IMG/VR virus record: IMGVR_UViG_3300049629_001199
Location: 1 to 22,387 of that record
From: a virus
Strand: one strand, 5' to 3'
DNA length: 22,387 nucleotides
Part shown: positions 10,455-18,373 of the stretch, one piece after another
Position numbering within the stretch: position 1 is the first letter of the stretch
Layout: every line of letters starts with the position of its first letter
Position numbers and translations under genes: made by a program
Notes under the pieces: model-generated
The model's database searches: none
The model's input: the letters and a program-made list of their open reading frames with translations, nothing else
Told to the model about the DNA's origin: nothing

Positions 10455-11126
10455 ATGATACCAAAGATTATTTGGCAAACTCACGAAAACAAATATAACG
10501 ATCTGTTACCATTTCAAAAAGACATTACAAACACTTGGAAAAATCTAAATCCAGGGTGGGAATATAGATATGTCGGAGCAGAAGAAAGATCTTTGGCAGT
10601 AAAAGAATATGATGAATTTTTACATAGTTATTATTTAGAGTCTGCTAAAACACACCAATCAGATATTTGGAGATTAGTTACAATTTATAATCACGGAGGA
10701 TTTTATTCCGATATGGATGCTGTATGTGTTAAAGGTATAGATGAAACATTATTAAATATTTATGACGGTAAAGACCTTGTATTTTCTCCAGAGGGATTTC
10801 AACATTCAGGTATAGGATCTTCAAATTTTGGCGCAGTAAAAAATAATAAAATTATTAAAGAAATGATAGATAAAATTATTTTAGAATATAGAAATACAGA
10901 CATAAAAGATATTCCAAATTTACCTTTTGCATCTTTAGAAAATAGAATTGTATCAGAAGTAGCAATGAAAAACAAGGAATTAATATTTTTTAATAATGAT
11001 TATTATAGTCACGCTGCTGAATACAAAACCTTGTTTAATAGTAATTTAGATGTTGTATTTAACAAAGAAAAAATTAATTATCACACACTTTGCATTAATA
11101 TGAATTGGCCTATATACTATATATAA
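10455..11126 (+). CDS. GT32-like glycosyltransferase with DXD motif
   Basis: 223 residues with the features of the DXD sugar-transferase family (Och1/GT32 type). The N-terminal strand is IPKIIWQTHE (2-11), NPGWEYRYV follows at about 32-40, and the donor-site block HQSDIWRLVTIYNHGGFYSD (67-86) runs into the DMD triad (86-88). Members transfer sugars from NDP donors. Length is normal for a minimal catalytic domain. The gene is especially AT-rich compared with its neighbours, which suggests separate acquisition. It is followed by a terminator at 11138-11163. The acceptor may be a virion protein, but this is inference. Confidence 0.85.
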   Translation: MIPKIIWQTHENKYNDLLPFQKDITNTWKNLNPGWEYRYVGAEERSLAVKEYDEFLHSYYLESAKTHQSDIWRLVTIYNHGGFYSDMDAVCVKGIDETLLNIYDGKDLVFSPEGFQHSGIGSSNFGAVKNNKIIKEMIDKIILEYRNTDIKDIPNLPFASLENRIVSEVAMKNKELIFFNNDYYSHAAEYKTLFNSNLDVVFNKEKINYHTLCINMNWPIYYI

Positions 11127-11137
11127 AGATAGTTTTT

Positions 11138-11163
11138 AAAACTATAAAGATAGTTCTTTTTTC
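11138..11163 (+). terminator. Terminator after the GT32-like gene
   Basis: AACTAT-AAAG-ATAGTT (11140-11155) followed by C and a run of T. A weaker overlapping hairpin (ATAGTTTT/AAAACTAT) lies just before it. Confidence 0.7.
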
Positions 11164-11287
11164 TTATATATTTAAAGTATACACTATCGCAATCCTGGCT
11201 AAAACAGACTTATGGTATCAAATCGGACATTCTTTATTATAACAATTTGATAACTTTAAATATCAATGTCCATTTTGTCTATTATGG

Positions 11288-11293
11288 TATAAT
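11288..11293 (+). promoter_or_regulatory. Extended -10 TGG-TATAAT without an ORF
   Basis: A perfect TATAAT with TGG extension whose expected start (about 11300) is three bases before a long stem that ends in a U tract. It could drive a short RNA. Confidence 0.55.
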
Positions 11294-11299
11294 TTTATT

Positions 11300-11355
11300 A
11301 CTGGCTAATACCTTGGTTTGTCCTATACCCACCAATCAAGGTATTAGTCTTTTTT
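11300..11355 (+). ncRNA. Candidate short hairpin RNA (about 55 nt)
   Basis: Predicted to start at A11300, seven bases after TATAAT. CTAATACCTTG (11305-11315) pairs perfectly with CAAGGTATTAG (11337-11347); a G-U and a G-C pair extend the stem outward, and six U follow. The loop (about 21 bases) contains UGUCCUAUACCCACC. No ORF fits. It may instead be only a terminator insulating the leaderless promoter that follows, since the T run merges into TATGGTATAAT. Confidence 0.4.
11305..11355 (+). terminator. Strong terminator before the tail module
   Basis: Eleven-pair stem plus T run, as described for the candidate RNA. The preceding gene already has its own terminator at 11138-11163, so this one is not needed for it. 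Confidence 0.8.
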
Positions 11356-11359
11356 ATGG

Positions 11360-11365
11360 TATAAT
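11360..11365 (+). promoter_or_regulatory. Leaderless-type promoter TGG-TATAAT
   Basis: TATAAT with TGG extension, then CACATT and ATG at 11372. The six-base gap puts the transcript start on the start codon. No ribosome binding site is present. Confidence 0.8.
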
Positions 11366-11371
11366 CACATT

Positions 11372-11752
11372 ATGACTATGCATGGACCAGAGGTTTTTGG
11401 AGCAGATCCAGCCAGAATTAAATGGCAAATTGTTAGAGGCGACACCTCCCCACTTCGTGTTGAATTTTTAGATGATGATGAAACCACATATTTTGATACC
11501 TCTGATTGGACGTATGAGGCTACTTCTTATGATCCTCAATCTGATGCTCTTGATTCCCTGGAAATTACACCTGGAGCAGGATATGTAGACATTATGGCAC
11601 CAGCATCAATTACAGAACTATGGGGTACTGGCTATAAAACAATAGTAACAGAACTAACCTTTGATCTACAGGTTACAATTGACTCAGACACAATCTGGAC
11701 TCCTCTGATTGGAACCATCTCAGTAATTGGCGATGTTACAGGTAGCCTATAA
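11372..11752 (+). CDS. Tail/baseplate-type protein, RGDT family (126 aa)
   Basis: 126 residues. IKWQIVRGDTSPLRVEFLDD (about 18-37) and the C-terminal WTPLIGTISVIGDVTG match the same regions in the 21371-21787 product (VVWTVVRGDTSGFKVYVTDD; VWTVCQGSMVILEDVTD) and, more loosely, the N-terminal half of the 12598-13353 product. This beta-sandwich pattern (W..xRGDT...V..DD, ending in G.i.i..dvT) resembles the N-terminal domain of phage baseplate upper proteins (BppU type). Probably a virion component linking fibres to the baseplate. Leaderless start. Confidence 0.65.
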   Translation: MTMHGPEVFGADPARIKWQIVRGDTSPLRVEFLDDDETTYFDTSDWTYEATSYDPQSDALDSLEITPGAGYVDIMAPASITELWGTGYKTIVTELTFDLQVTIDSDTIWTPLIGTISVIGDVTGSL

Positions 11753-11838
11753 TGGCAGTAGTAAAAATTACAACCCCTAGACCTGAGTTACCATCAGTGG
11801 TTAGAATTAAAAACAAAACTTTTAAAGTAAATAAATAA
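11752..11838 (+). CDS. Tiny basic protein (28 aa)
   Basis: 28 residues: MAVVKITTPRPELPSVVRIK then NKTFKVNK. It starts in a TAATG overlap with the RGDT-family gene. The same arrangement (RGDT gene, TAATG, small gene) occurs at 21371-22011, which supports it. Function is unknown. Confidence 0.5.
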   Translation: MAVVKITTPRPELPSVVRIKNKTFKVNK

Positions 11839-11846
11839 TCCCGTGA

Positions 11847-11852
11847 GATAAT
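11847..11852 (+). promoter_or_regulatory. Leaderless-type promoter TGA-GATAAT
   Basis: GATAAT with TGA extension, then GTCCTT and ATG 11859, again a six-base gap without ribosome binding site. Confidence 0.65.
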
Positions 11853-11858
11853 GTCCTT

Positions 11859-12590
11859 ATGGCTGCTTCTAAATCTATGGACTTCCCTGGTGCAAAAAAA
11901 TCTTCTTATGCTGCTCAAGTAGAGCAAAGTCAAATCTCTACATATCAAGAAAATACTCTTTCATTTCTACCAGTTCCTGGACCACAAGGTCCTCAAGGAC
12001 CAGCAGGAAGAGATGGTAAAGATGGATTGCCAGGTCCTATAGGTCCAGAAGGACAAAAGGGGCAAAAGGGAGAAAAGGGAGCAACTGGACAAAACGGGTT
12101 AAGTTCTTTATCTTCTTCAGGACAACAGGCTGGTTGGGCCTCATATGAAAACACTATTGACAAACCAATAAAACTTGGAATCTCTCAAGGCGATGATGGG
12201 TGGGTGACATTGTCATTAGACACAAAAGAAAAAACTCAGAATGAGACATACCTTCCAAAAGGATGTACCAGTCTTTGGAACAGCCACCAGCGAGCCCTAA
12301 ACTTTCATGGTATCAAAGAAGGATCCCAAGTATTTGTAACATATAACTTTGAACTAACGACATATACCGCTAATACAGAAGTTTGGCTAAGGACATATTT
12401 TGCAAGCAAAGACAAAGAGTTTGTCCAGTTGGTTGGGTCTTTTAAATATCAAAACGTTTATAACTTATCAGCAACACAGCAAATATTTATTGAAGATCAA
12501 GCCATGTGGGGCAATGGAGCAGTGCCTCAAATCAGAACAGACTTTGACTCATCCGTAATCCTCAATTCTGTCTACGTCAGCGTGGTATAA
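11859..12590 (+). CDS. Collagen-like tail fibre protein (243 aa)
   Basis: 243 residues. An N-terminal region (1-40) is followed by about 13 Gly-X-Y triplets (41-80: GPQGPQGPAGRDGKDG, GPEGQKGQKGEKG), then a C-terminal beta-rich domain (about 95-243) with the look of a trimeric fibre head. Collagen-like stretches trimerise phage fibres. Most prolines are in X position; GLP gives one Y-position Pro, the usual target of collagen prolyl hydroxylases. The stop codon is part of the next promoter (GTGGTATAAT). A P4H-like enzyme is encoded at 8420-9010. Confidence 0.85.
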   Translation: MAASKSMDFPGAKKSSYAAQVEQSQISTYQENTLSFLPVPGPQGPQGPAGRDGKDGLPGPIGPEGQKGQKGEKGATGQNGLSSLSSSGQQAGWASYENTIDKPIKLGISQGDDGWVTLSLDTKEKTQNETYLPKGCTSLWNSHQRALNFHGIKEGSQVFVTYNFELTTYTANTEVWLRTYFASKDKEFVQLVGSFKYQNVYNLSATQQIFIEDQAMWGNGAVPQIRTDFDSSVILNSVYVSVV

Positions 12591-12591
12591 T
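12586..12591 (+). promoter_or_regulatory. Leaderless-type promoter TGG-TATAAT inside a stop codon
   Basis: TATAAT (12586-12591) contains the TAA stop of the collagen-like gene. AAAACC and ATG 12598 follow. Confidence 0.8.
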
Positions 12592-12597
12592 AAAACC

Positions 12598-13353
12598 ATG
12601 GCATTTCCAGCGACCTATGACTTTAATTATTATAAGGGTGATACCTTTGAGTTTCGTATCTACCCGAAAAAGGACGACGGAACATCTCACCTTTTAGGTG
12701 CTTTTACAGTGCCAACAAATTTTGCAAATAGTCCAGACTATGCTTTGGACGTTTCAGCCCCATATGATAGCGCTCAGTTTACAATATCTACCGTTCGTGG
12801 ATCTGCAGGAACCCCAATTAAATGTTTTGCTAAAATATCAGATGACGGAACATTTGTTCAGTGTGCAATTAGACCGTCTGACTCAGTAGAACTAAATGCT
12901 GGAACAGAGTATGTCTATGACGTTGAGGTAAGGGCAGCAGAAGGAAATTACGAAAATCCTTTTTATGAAAAAGTATACACGCTGATGACAGGCAAGATAA
13001 CTATTACAGACCAAGTTACTGGAGCAAATCCAAATAACCGTCCAACACTTTCAAACTATAATATTAGAGGAGTCACAAAACCAGTTAAAGGAGCAACACC
13101 AGTTTCATCAGTATTTGAAACAGCAGAACATTCAGGAACAGTCTCCTGGTTTGAATCTAATGGAACAACTCCTTTGGTTGGAAATTTTGTTGCTTCAACA
13201 GTGTATCTTGCAAAAATTACAGTAAGTGCAAAGCAGCCATATTCTCTTATTGGAACTCCAGCAAATAAGTTTACAGTAGAACACGCAACACTTGTTACAA
13301 ATCCAATTGACTCAGGAATAGTTACTGCAGTATTCCCTGCAACAGGTGCTTAA
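12598..13353 (+). CDS. Two-domain tail/baseplate protein (251 aa)
   Basis: 251 residues. The N-terminal half (about 1-145) has FNYYKGDTFEFRIYPKKDDG and ends with VYTLMTGKITITDQVTG, matching the start and end of the RGDT-family proteins at 11372 and 21371 (BppU-like). The C-terminal half (about 150-251; FETAEHSGTVSWFES..., ASTVYLAKITVSA) looks like an Ig-like or bacterial-surface beta domain. Likely a virion structural protein. Leaderless start. Confidence 0.65.
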   Translation: MAFPATYDFNYYKGDTFEFRIYPKKDDGTSHLLGAFTVPTNFANSPDYALDVSAPYDSAQFTISTVRGSAGTPIKCFAKISDDGTFVQCAIRPSDSVELNAGTEYVYDVEVRAAEGNYENPFYEKVYTLMTGKITITDQVTGANPNNRPTLSNYNIRGVTKPVKGATPVSSVFETAEHSGTVSWFESNGTTPLVGNFVASTVYLAKITVSAKQPYSLIGTPANKFTVEHATLVTNPIDSGIVTAVFPATGA

Positions 13354-13355
13354 TA

Positions 13356-13955
13356 ATGGCAGACATACTATTATCAAATGATGATATGGCGGTCTTTGGT
13401 GGGCCAGCAGAAATAAAACTTGATTTAGATTTTGGACCACCAGGTGACCGTGGAAGTATTATTGTTGGCGTTCAGGGAGATCCAAGAAACGCTAGTGTAG
13501 CAAATTTAATTGCTCAAGATGTTCAAGCATTAGACCTTGCTGTTGATTATAGTCCAAGTTCAGATACATACAGAACAGTTTTTCAATATATCTCCACTCC
13601 ATCAGGTACTCCTCAGTGGACTCCTCTTGTTAGTTTAAAAACAGATTTTTACTCAGATATAAAAGGTCCTTTTAGTCCAGTAAATGGAAAGATAACAATT
13701 CCACCAATCAATGTTACAGATATCTATGCTTTATCAGATGGGACTGTGAGTTCTTCCAGATTCAGCATTCAGTACTCAATATCTTCGTCAGAAACATCTG
13801 GACCACTAGCAACAAACCTTATAGTAAAAGACTTAATAACAACACAGGGATTCTTAGCACTACCACTTGAAATAAAGGGAGTAGAATATGTAGATGGAGT
13901 CTGGTCAGATATGACTGGGCCTAAACTTGTCCACCTATTTATTACGGTGGTATAA
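13356..13955 (+). CDS. Tail protein (199 aa)
   Basis: 199 residues: MADILLSNDDMAVFGGPAEI, LDLDFGPPGDRGSIIVGVQG, then a beta-rich, Ser/Thr-rich body (SRFSIQYSISSSETSG). The GPPGDRGS short collagen-like motif and location suggest a fibre component. Start is ATG 13356 two bases after the preceding stop, without ribosome binding site, so re-initiation is likely. Its stop lies in the GTGGTATAAT promoter. Confidence 0.6.
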   Translation: MADILLSNDDMAVFGGPAEIKLDLDFGPPGDRGSIIVGVQGDPRNASVANLIAQDVQALDLAVDYSPSSDTYRTVFQYISTPSGTPQWTPLVSLKTDFYSDIKGPFSPVNGKITIPPINVTDIYALSDGTVSSSRFSIQYSISSSETSGPLATNLIVKDLITTQGFLALPLEIKGVEYVDGVWSDMTGPKLVHLFITVV

Positions 13956-13956
13956 T
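13951..13956 (+). promoter_or_regulatory. TGG-TATAAT promoter overlapping a stop codon
   Basis: TATAAT overlaps the TAA at 13953-13955. The start would be near 13963, giving a short leader with AAGGGTGA before the GTG start at 13975, so this one is not leaderless. Confidence 0.7.
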
Positions 13957-13974
13957 GAAAAAGGGTGATCTATA

Positions 13975-16686
13975 GTGGCAGCAGAAAATATTGACAATAC
14001 CGTTAATGGTACTGGACTATTTAATGCCAAAATCCCAGGTCTTGGAGATGCAGCCGATATTCAGGCAGCGCTCAGACTATATCACTATGGATCCTATACT
14101 TATGATGGCGCAAATACAACACCATCAAACCTTGTATCCCCTTCAATAGCAAAACACCTTCAAAACCTTGTAGATGCCGACGCAGCAGAAATAGTAAATA
14201 GAGATGCAGCCATCGCAGCACACAATGCAGCCACAATAAATGTTCACGGAATAGCAAACACAGCCCTTCTTGCAACAAAAGCATATGTTGATTCTGGAAT
14301 AGATAACTCTACCGTAAATCAGTCAACGCTTGCAGGAGTTGGAATTGACTGGAACTCAGGAACATTCCAATTTGATCTTGAGCCAAGCATTTCAAATACC
14401 TCAACAGTTATTACAAAAAATTCTAGTTTTACATTAGAGTTGGCAGATGTTAGCAAGACTATTCTTTTGTCAACATCTTCACCAATGAATTTAACTATCC
14501 CGCTAAATTCTTCAGTTGCAATTCCAGTTGGATATCAATATCATTTTATTGAATTTGGTTCAGAAAAAACAACTTTTGTTCCAGCATCTGGTGTGACTAT
14601 TAATAGTAAAAATTCACAATTATTCTTAGATGGAAGATATAGCAAGGGAACTTTAATAAAAGTTGCAACAGATAGTTGGGTTTTGTATGGAGATATATAT
14701 GAAGGTGTTGCTGTAGCAACTACTACAACCGCAGCACCGACAACCACTACAACTACTACAGCAGCGCCAGCCACTACAACTACTACAGCAGCGCCAGGAA
14801 CTACATCTTCAACACCAGCACCAGCCACTACAACTACTACAACAACAGTCGCACCAGGAACTACATCTTCAACACCAGCAACAACTACAACCACGACTGC
14901 AGCAACAACAACTACAACTACGACTGTAGCGCCAGTAATTACACCAACAATTAGTTCTTTCTCTGCTCAGTGTGAAAACCCTGACGTAGGAGGATGTACC
15001 GATACACAAACACAACAGGCTATCTGGACAATATTTAACTATTCAAATGCATCATCTTATCAAATAACTGCGTCTCCTTCAACTGCTAATGGAAGCACTT
15101 ATACAAGTAATGCTAACTCAGATACTGACGCATACCTTGGAATGGCAAACAAGGGAACAACTTATACTTTAACATTAACTGTTTATGCTTCTGACAATCA
15201 ACAAGGAGCATCTGCTTCTTCAACAATAAGTTACACTGTTCCTTCAGGTGTCACTACAAGTACAACCACGACTACAACAACAACTGCTGCACCAACAAGT
15301 GGATATTTTGCCTCATTCTGTTCTAATGGAATTGCAATGACAGACGGAGGATCTCAGTATACATCCGTTGGAGCACTTGAAGCATGGATAAATGGTAATT
15401 ATGAAAATGTAAGTAATGTTACTTACCAGCAAGGATCTGCTCCTGCACTACCAACTGGATGTGCTGGAACAACTACAACCACTACAACTACTCCAGCACC
15501 AACAGGAACAACTTATTATGCTTGCTGTACTAATGGAGCAGGAGTCAGTGGAACTTACGCTAACAGTAGTGCTGCAGTAACAGGTCTAAACGCTGCATGT
15601 GATGCAGATGAGCCAGGAATAGGAAATACTACACAGGGTGGGGTTTCTACAACACCAACTGGATGTAATCCTACTACAACTACTACAACAACAGTCGCAC
15701 CAGGAACTACATCTTCAACACCAGCAACAACTACAACCACGACCGCAGCAACAACAACTACAACTACCGTAGCACCAGTAACATCAGGAGTCTGGTACAC
15801 ATATTGTGGCAGCGTAAGCGCAGGTTATAGTCCTGGAACAGTTGTCGGACCACTGTTTGAAGCAGGAACAACGTGTAGTGCGATATTTAATGAAATGACA
15901 TCTATGGGAGAAATTGGTTCAGGATGGAACTGTGCAGCAGGAACATCAAATACACCTTCTGTTTCACCAGCAAGTTGTGGAGTAACTACTGCAACAACTA
16001 CTACGACTGCAGCACCAACAACTACAACAACAACGACAGCAGCAACTACGACTGCAGCATCAACTTCGCCAGCACCAACAACTACTACGACCCCAGCACC
16101 AACAACTACAACAACTACGACAGCAGCAACTGGATGGTTTGCTTCATTCTGTACAAACGGAGTTGCAATATCAGACGGAGGATCTTCCTTTACAACTCAA
16201 TCATCACTTGCTAATTGGATAAGTGGAAATTATGATGGCGTAAGCAATATTACTTATCAACAAGGGTCTGCACCAGCATTGCCAAATTGTACAACTACAA
16301 CTGCAGCACCTCCATTCTTCCCATATTTTGCTCCTGCAACAACTACGACTGCAGCAACTACGACCCCAGCACCAACCACAACAACGACTGCAGCAACTAC
16401 GACCCCAGCACCAACCACAACAACGACTGCAGCAACTACAACTGCAGCACCAACAACTACTACGACCGCAGCAACTACAACCGCAGCCACAACTGCAGCA
16501 ACCACAACTGCAGCCACAACTGCAGCAACCACAACTGCAGCACCAACATCTGGGGTAACCTGTACATCGTTTGACGTATCTATTGGATGTTGTGCTTCTA
16601 CTGGATGTAGTACTGGCTGTGGAAGCGGAGCAAGTTGTTCAAACCCACCATTTGATAGGTGTTTCGGAGGAGGATACAATTGTTAA
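13975..16686 (+). CDS. Mucin-like Thr/Ala/Pro-rich fibre protein (903 aa)
   Basis: GTG start. N-terminal part (1-247) resembles a phage fibre: an early segment DIQAALRLYHYGSYTYDG, Ala-rich helices (about 60-105) and a beta domain. Then Thr/Ala/Pro linkers (TTTTTAAP, TTSSTPAP; first at about 248-321) alternate with compact modules: a Cys-containing fibronectin-like domain (about 322-423), FASFC module A (about 443-498), an ACC...C module, a WYTYC...C module, FASFC module B (about 722-771), a long final linker and a Cys-rich tail with eight Cys in about 42 residues. A beads-on-a-string adhesin; the linkers are ideal O-glycosylation substrates. The reverse strand shows long Val-rich frames that are shadows. 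Confidence 0.85.
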   Translation: MAAENIDNTVNGTGLFNAKIPGLGDAADIQAALRLYHYGSYTYDGANTTPSNLVSPSIAKHLQNLVDADAAEIVNRDAAIAAHNAATINVHGIANTALLATKAYVDSGIDNSTVNQSTLAGVGIDWNSGTFQFDLEPSISNTSTVITKNSSFTLELADVSKTILLSTSSPMNLTIPLNSSVAIPVGYQYHFIEFGSEKTTFVPASGVTINSKNSQLFLDGRYSKGTLIKVATDSWVLYGDIYEGVAVATTTTAAPTTTTTTTAAPATTTTTAAPGTTSSTPAPATTTTTTTVAPGTTSSTPATTTTTTAATTTTTTTVAPVITPTISSFSAQCENPDVGGCTDTQTQQAIWTIFNYSNASSYQITASPSTANGSTYTSNANSDTDAYLGMANKGTTYTLTLTVYASDNQQGASASSTISYTVPSGVTTSTTTTTTTTAAPTSGYFASFCSNGIAMTDGGSQYTSVGALEAWINGNYENVSNVTYQQGSAPALPTGCAGTTTTTTTTPAPTGTTYYACCTNGAGVSGTYANSSAAVTGLNAACDADEPGIGNTTQGGVSTTPTGCNPTTTTTTTVAPGTTSSTPATTTTTTAATTTTTTVAPVTSGVWYTYCGSVSAGYSPGTVVGPLFEAGTTCSAIFNEMTSMGEIGSGWNCAAGTSNTPSVSPASCGVTTATTTTTAAPTTTTTTTAATTTAASTSPAPTTTTTPAPTTTTTTTAATGWFASFCTNGVAISDGGSSFTTQSSLANWISGNYDGVSNITYQQGSAPALPNCTTTTAAPPFFPYFAPATTTTAATTTPAPTTTTTAATTTPAPTTTTTAATTTAAPTTTTTAATTTAATTAATTTAATTAATTTAAPTSGVTCTSFDVSIGCCASTGCSTGCGSGASCSNPPFDRCFGGGYNC
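14827..14921 (+). repeat. 95-bp direct repeat, copy 1
   Basis: Encodes a Thr-rich linker with VAPGTTSSTPA. Matches 15673-15767 at all but one base. Confidence 0.85.
15673..15767 (+). repeat. 95-bp direct repeat, copy 2
   Basis: Second copy of the linker repeat 846 bases downstream, differing at one silent position. In-frame recombination between copies would delete two modules. Confidence 0.85.
16351..16428 (+). repeat. 39-bp tandem repeat, two exact units
   Basis: Units 16351-16389 and 16390-16428 are identical and each encodes 13 residues (AATTTPAPTTTTT). Diverged related units follow to about 16545. Multiples of three, so copy-number change keeps the frame. Confidence 0.85.
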
Positions 16687-17096
16687 CAGATATAGATATA
16701 CAGTTTGTTAGAGGAAACGACGGTATAAATGGAGTACCGTTAGTTTGGGTAATTGATGGACAATGCATATATGATATACCAACATGGAACGAATATAAAG
16801 AAATGTTTATGTCTAGCAATACAGTAATTGATGTATCTCAAAGTTATCCAAATCATGACGGGATAACAGTTAGATTTATTAAAGATGGATCAATGATCAA
16901 TGAATTACAAACTTCTGAATATTTTGGAAGCGTCTTATTAAGCAATCCATTAGTTCTTGATTTAAGAGACTACCCATATGGAAGATATGTTCAATCTCCA
17001 AATGCCACTTTTGACGGAGAAAAATTTACTATAACGAATAGAGACATGGCAGATTTAATTCCTTGGGCTCCAACACAGCCACAATACACTGAGTGA
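16680..17096 (+). CDS. Hypothetical tail-associated protein (138 aa)
   Basis: 138 residues from a TTG at 16680, which has a strong GGAGGAGGA site eight bases upstream; the start overlaps the stop of the mucin-like gene by seven bases. Sequence: DIQFVRGNDGINGVPLVWVI, DIPTWNEYKEMF, later VLDLRDYPYGRYV. Beta-rich, no family recognised. Coupled translation with the fibre suggests an accessory or chaperone for it, or a minor fibre part. Confidence 0.7.
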   Translation: MLTDIDIQFVRGNDGINGVPLVWVIDGQCIYDIPTWNEYKEMFMSSNTVIDVSQSYPNHDGITVRFIKDGSMINELQTSEYFGSVLLSNPLVLDLRDYPYGRYVQSPNATFDGEKFTITNRDMADLIPWAPTQPQYTE

Positions 17097-17103
17097 TATC
17101 GTG

Positions 17104-17109
17104 TATAAT
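17104..17109 (+). promoter_or_regulatory. TATAAT promoter for the zinc-ribbon/radical SAM genes
   Basis: TATAAT preceded directly by TG. A leader of about 20 bases carries AGGGAG (17126-17131) before ATG 17137. Confidence 0.65.
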
Positions 17110-17136
17110 AGAATAACAACTATTTAGGGAGAACAA

Positions 17137-17367
17137 ATGTCAAAGTCAGCATGGGAAAAATATAAAGAAAAAAATGGAGTAACTCCATTAGACTTACTAA
17201 ACCCAATGACAAAACATGCTGCCGATGATTTAGCAGCATCAAGAATGTCAATATGTAGAGCATGCCCAGAGTTAATTTCTTTAACCTCTCAATGCAAAAA
17301 GTGTGGATGCATTATGTCTATAAAAACTAAACTTGAAGCAGCCAAGTGTCCAATAGGTAAGTGGTAA
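17137..17367 (+). CDS. Zinc-ribbon-like phage protein (76 aa)
   Basis: 76 residues. Cysteines at 40, 43, 53, 56, 58 and 71 in ICRACPEL...CKKCGC...AKCPIGKW form a small Cys-rich fold. I associate this pattern (CPEL, CKKCGCxM, KTKL, CPxGKW) with small conserved phage proteins of unknown function. It immediately precedes the radical SAM gene with a one-base gap, and could serve it as a metal or carrier partner, though that is inference. Confidence 0.8.
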   Translation: MSKSAWEKYKEKNGVTPLDLLNPMTKHAADDLAASRMSICRACPELISLTSQCKKCGCIMSIKTKLEAAKCPIGKW

Positions 17368-17368
17368 T

Positions 17369-18373
17369 ATGAAATATCAATACAAAATATCAATGGCACA
17401 AATTGACCCCAATGGTCTTTGTAATGTAGGCTGTTGGTTTTGTCCAGTAAGATATGCAGAAAATCCTTTGGCACAAAGAACAAATATGCCAATTGAAACC
17501 TTTGAAAGCATTATTAATCAACTTGTTGCAGGTAAAGGCACGTTTGTTTCTGATAATTTTGATTTTATATATACGGCACACTACAACGAAGTTCTTCTTT
17601 ATAAGTACTTTCCAGAAATGCTAGAGGTTTTAAGAAAAAACAAGATAAGAACCATTGTGTTAACTAATGGAACGCCACTAACTAAAGCAAGAACTGACCT
17701 TATTAGAGAATATCAAGATGTTGTTCATGGTATTTGTTTTAATATTCCTGCATCAGATCCAGAAGAATGGGCAAAAGCAACAGGAAAACCCGTAAAAATG
17801 TTTGATAAATTAATAGAGCAGGTGACATATGCGGTAGAGCAGTTGCCAGATATGGTAACAAGCAAAGCCATGTCAATACAAGTAAACGGTATTAATAAAA
17901 ATTCTCTTGTAGAGTATGGTGGTTGGATTCAACAGTTAAAAAATGCTCCAGAAATGGACATAGATCTTGAAACTGGATTACTTGCAAGAATGACAAATGG
18001 TTGGAGAGAAAAGTTTCCTGGACTACAAGTATACGAAATGCCATACCTTGTAGATAGAAATGGTCACTTAGATACTCATCAAATTATTACAAATAAGGCT
18101 GCTATTGAGAGCAAAGAGAAAAAAGGCAAGGAAAGAGTAGTTGGTTGTGGTAACGGAAGAGAAGTAGGTGGCAGACCAAATGGATGGCTACACGTTGCTG
18201 CTAATGGAGACACCTTTATTTGTTGTAATGACTACGATTTTGAAACGGTATTTGGAAATATAAACGATAAGCCAATTAGCGATATATGGATGAGCATTGA
18301 GCATAAGTTAATGACAGTTAAGTCATTTGAAAACTTCTGCAGAACATGCGTTCATGCGATTTGGGGTGACTAA
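17369..18373 (+). CDS. Radical SAM protein with SPASM-like C-terminus
   Basis: 334 residues. The N-terminal CNVGCWFC (C18, C22, C25) is the CxxxCxxC ligand set for the 4Fe-4S cluster that cleaves S-adenosylmethionine. TIVLTNGTPL (about 94-103) fits the core barrel. The C-terminal region has GCGNGREVGGRPNGWLHVAA, then DTFICCNDYD and FCRTC. These resemble the SPASM auxiliary-cluster domain found in peptide- and protein-modifying members. TAATG overlap with the GT60-like gene places both in one operon. Substrate is unknown; a fibre peptide or a sugar is possible. Confidence 0.88.
   Translation: MKYQYKISMAQIDPNGLCNVGCWFCPVRYAENPLAQRTNMPIETFESIINQLVAGKGTFVSDNFDFIYTAHYNEVLLYKYFPEMLEVLRKNKIRTIVLTNGTPLTKARTDLIREYQDVVHGICFNIPASDPEEWAKATGKPVKMFDKLIEQVTYAVEQLPDMVTSKAMSIQVNGINKNSLVEYGGWIQQLKNAPEMDIDLETGLLARMTNGWREKFPGLQVYEMPYLVDRNGHLDTHQIITNKAAIESKEKKGKERVVGCGNGREVGGRPNGWLHVAANGDTFICCNDYDFETVFGNINDKPISDIWMSIEHKLMTVKSFENFCRTCVHAIWGD

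Noticed and set aside
14541-14894. Val-rich reverse-strand ORF opposite the Thr-rich fibre (also 15555-15800 and 16257-16679)
   Set aside because: The long Val/Ala runs are the reverse complement of ACN/GCN Thr-Ala codons. No start signals; the forward frame is clearly the coding one.
14716-16545. Possible CRISPR array from spaced repeats
   Set aside because: Repeats are in-frame Thr/Ala/Pro coding sequence of variable unit size, without constant repeat/spacer lengths.
15924-16574. Asn/Tyr/Ser- and Gln/Pro-rich forward ORFs in other frames
   Set aside because: Frame-shifted readings of the same repeats within the 903-residue gene, with no ribosome binding site.
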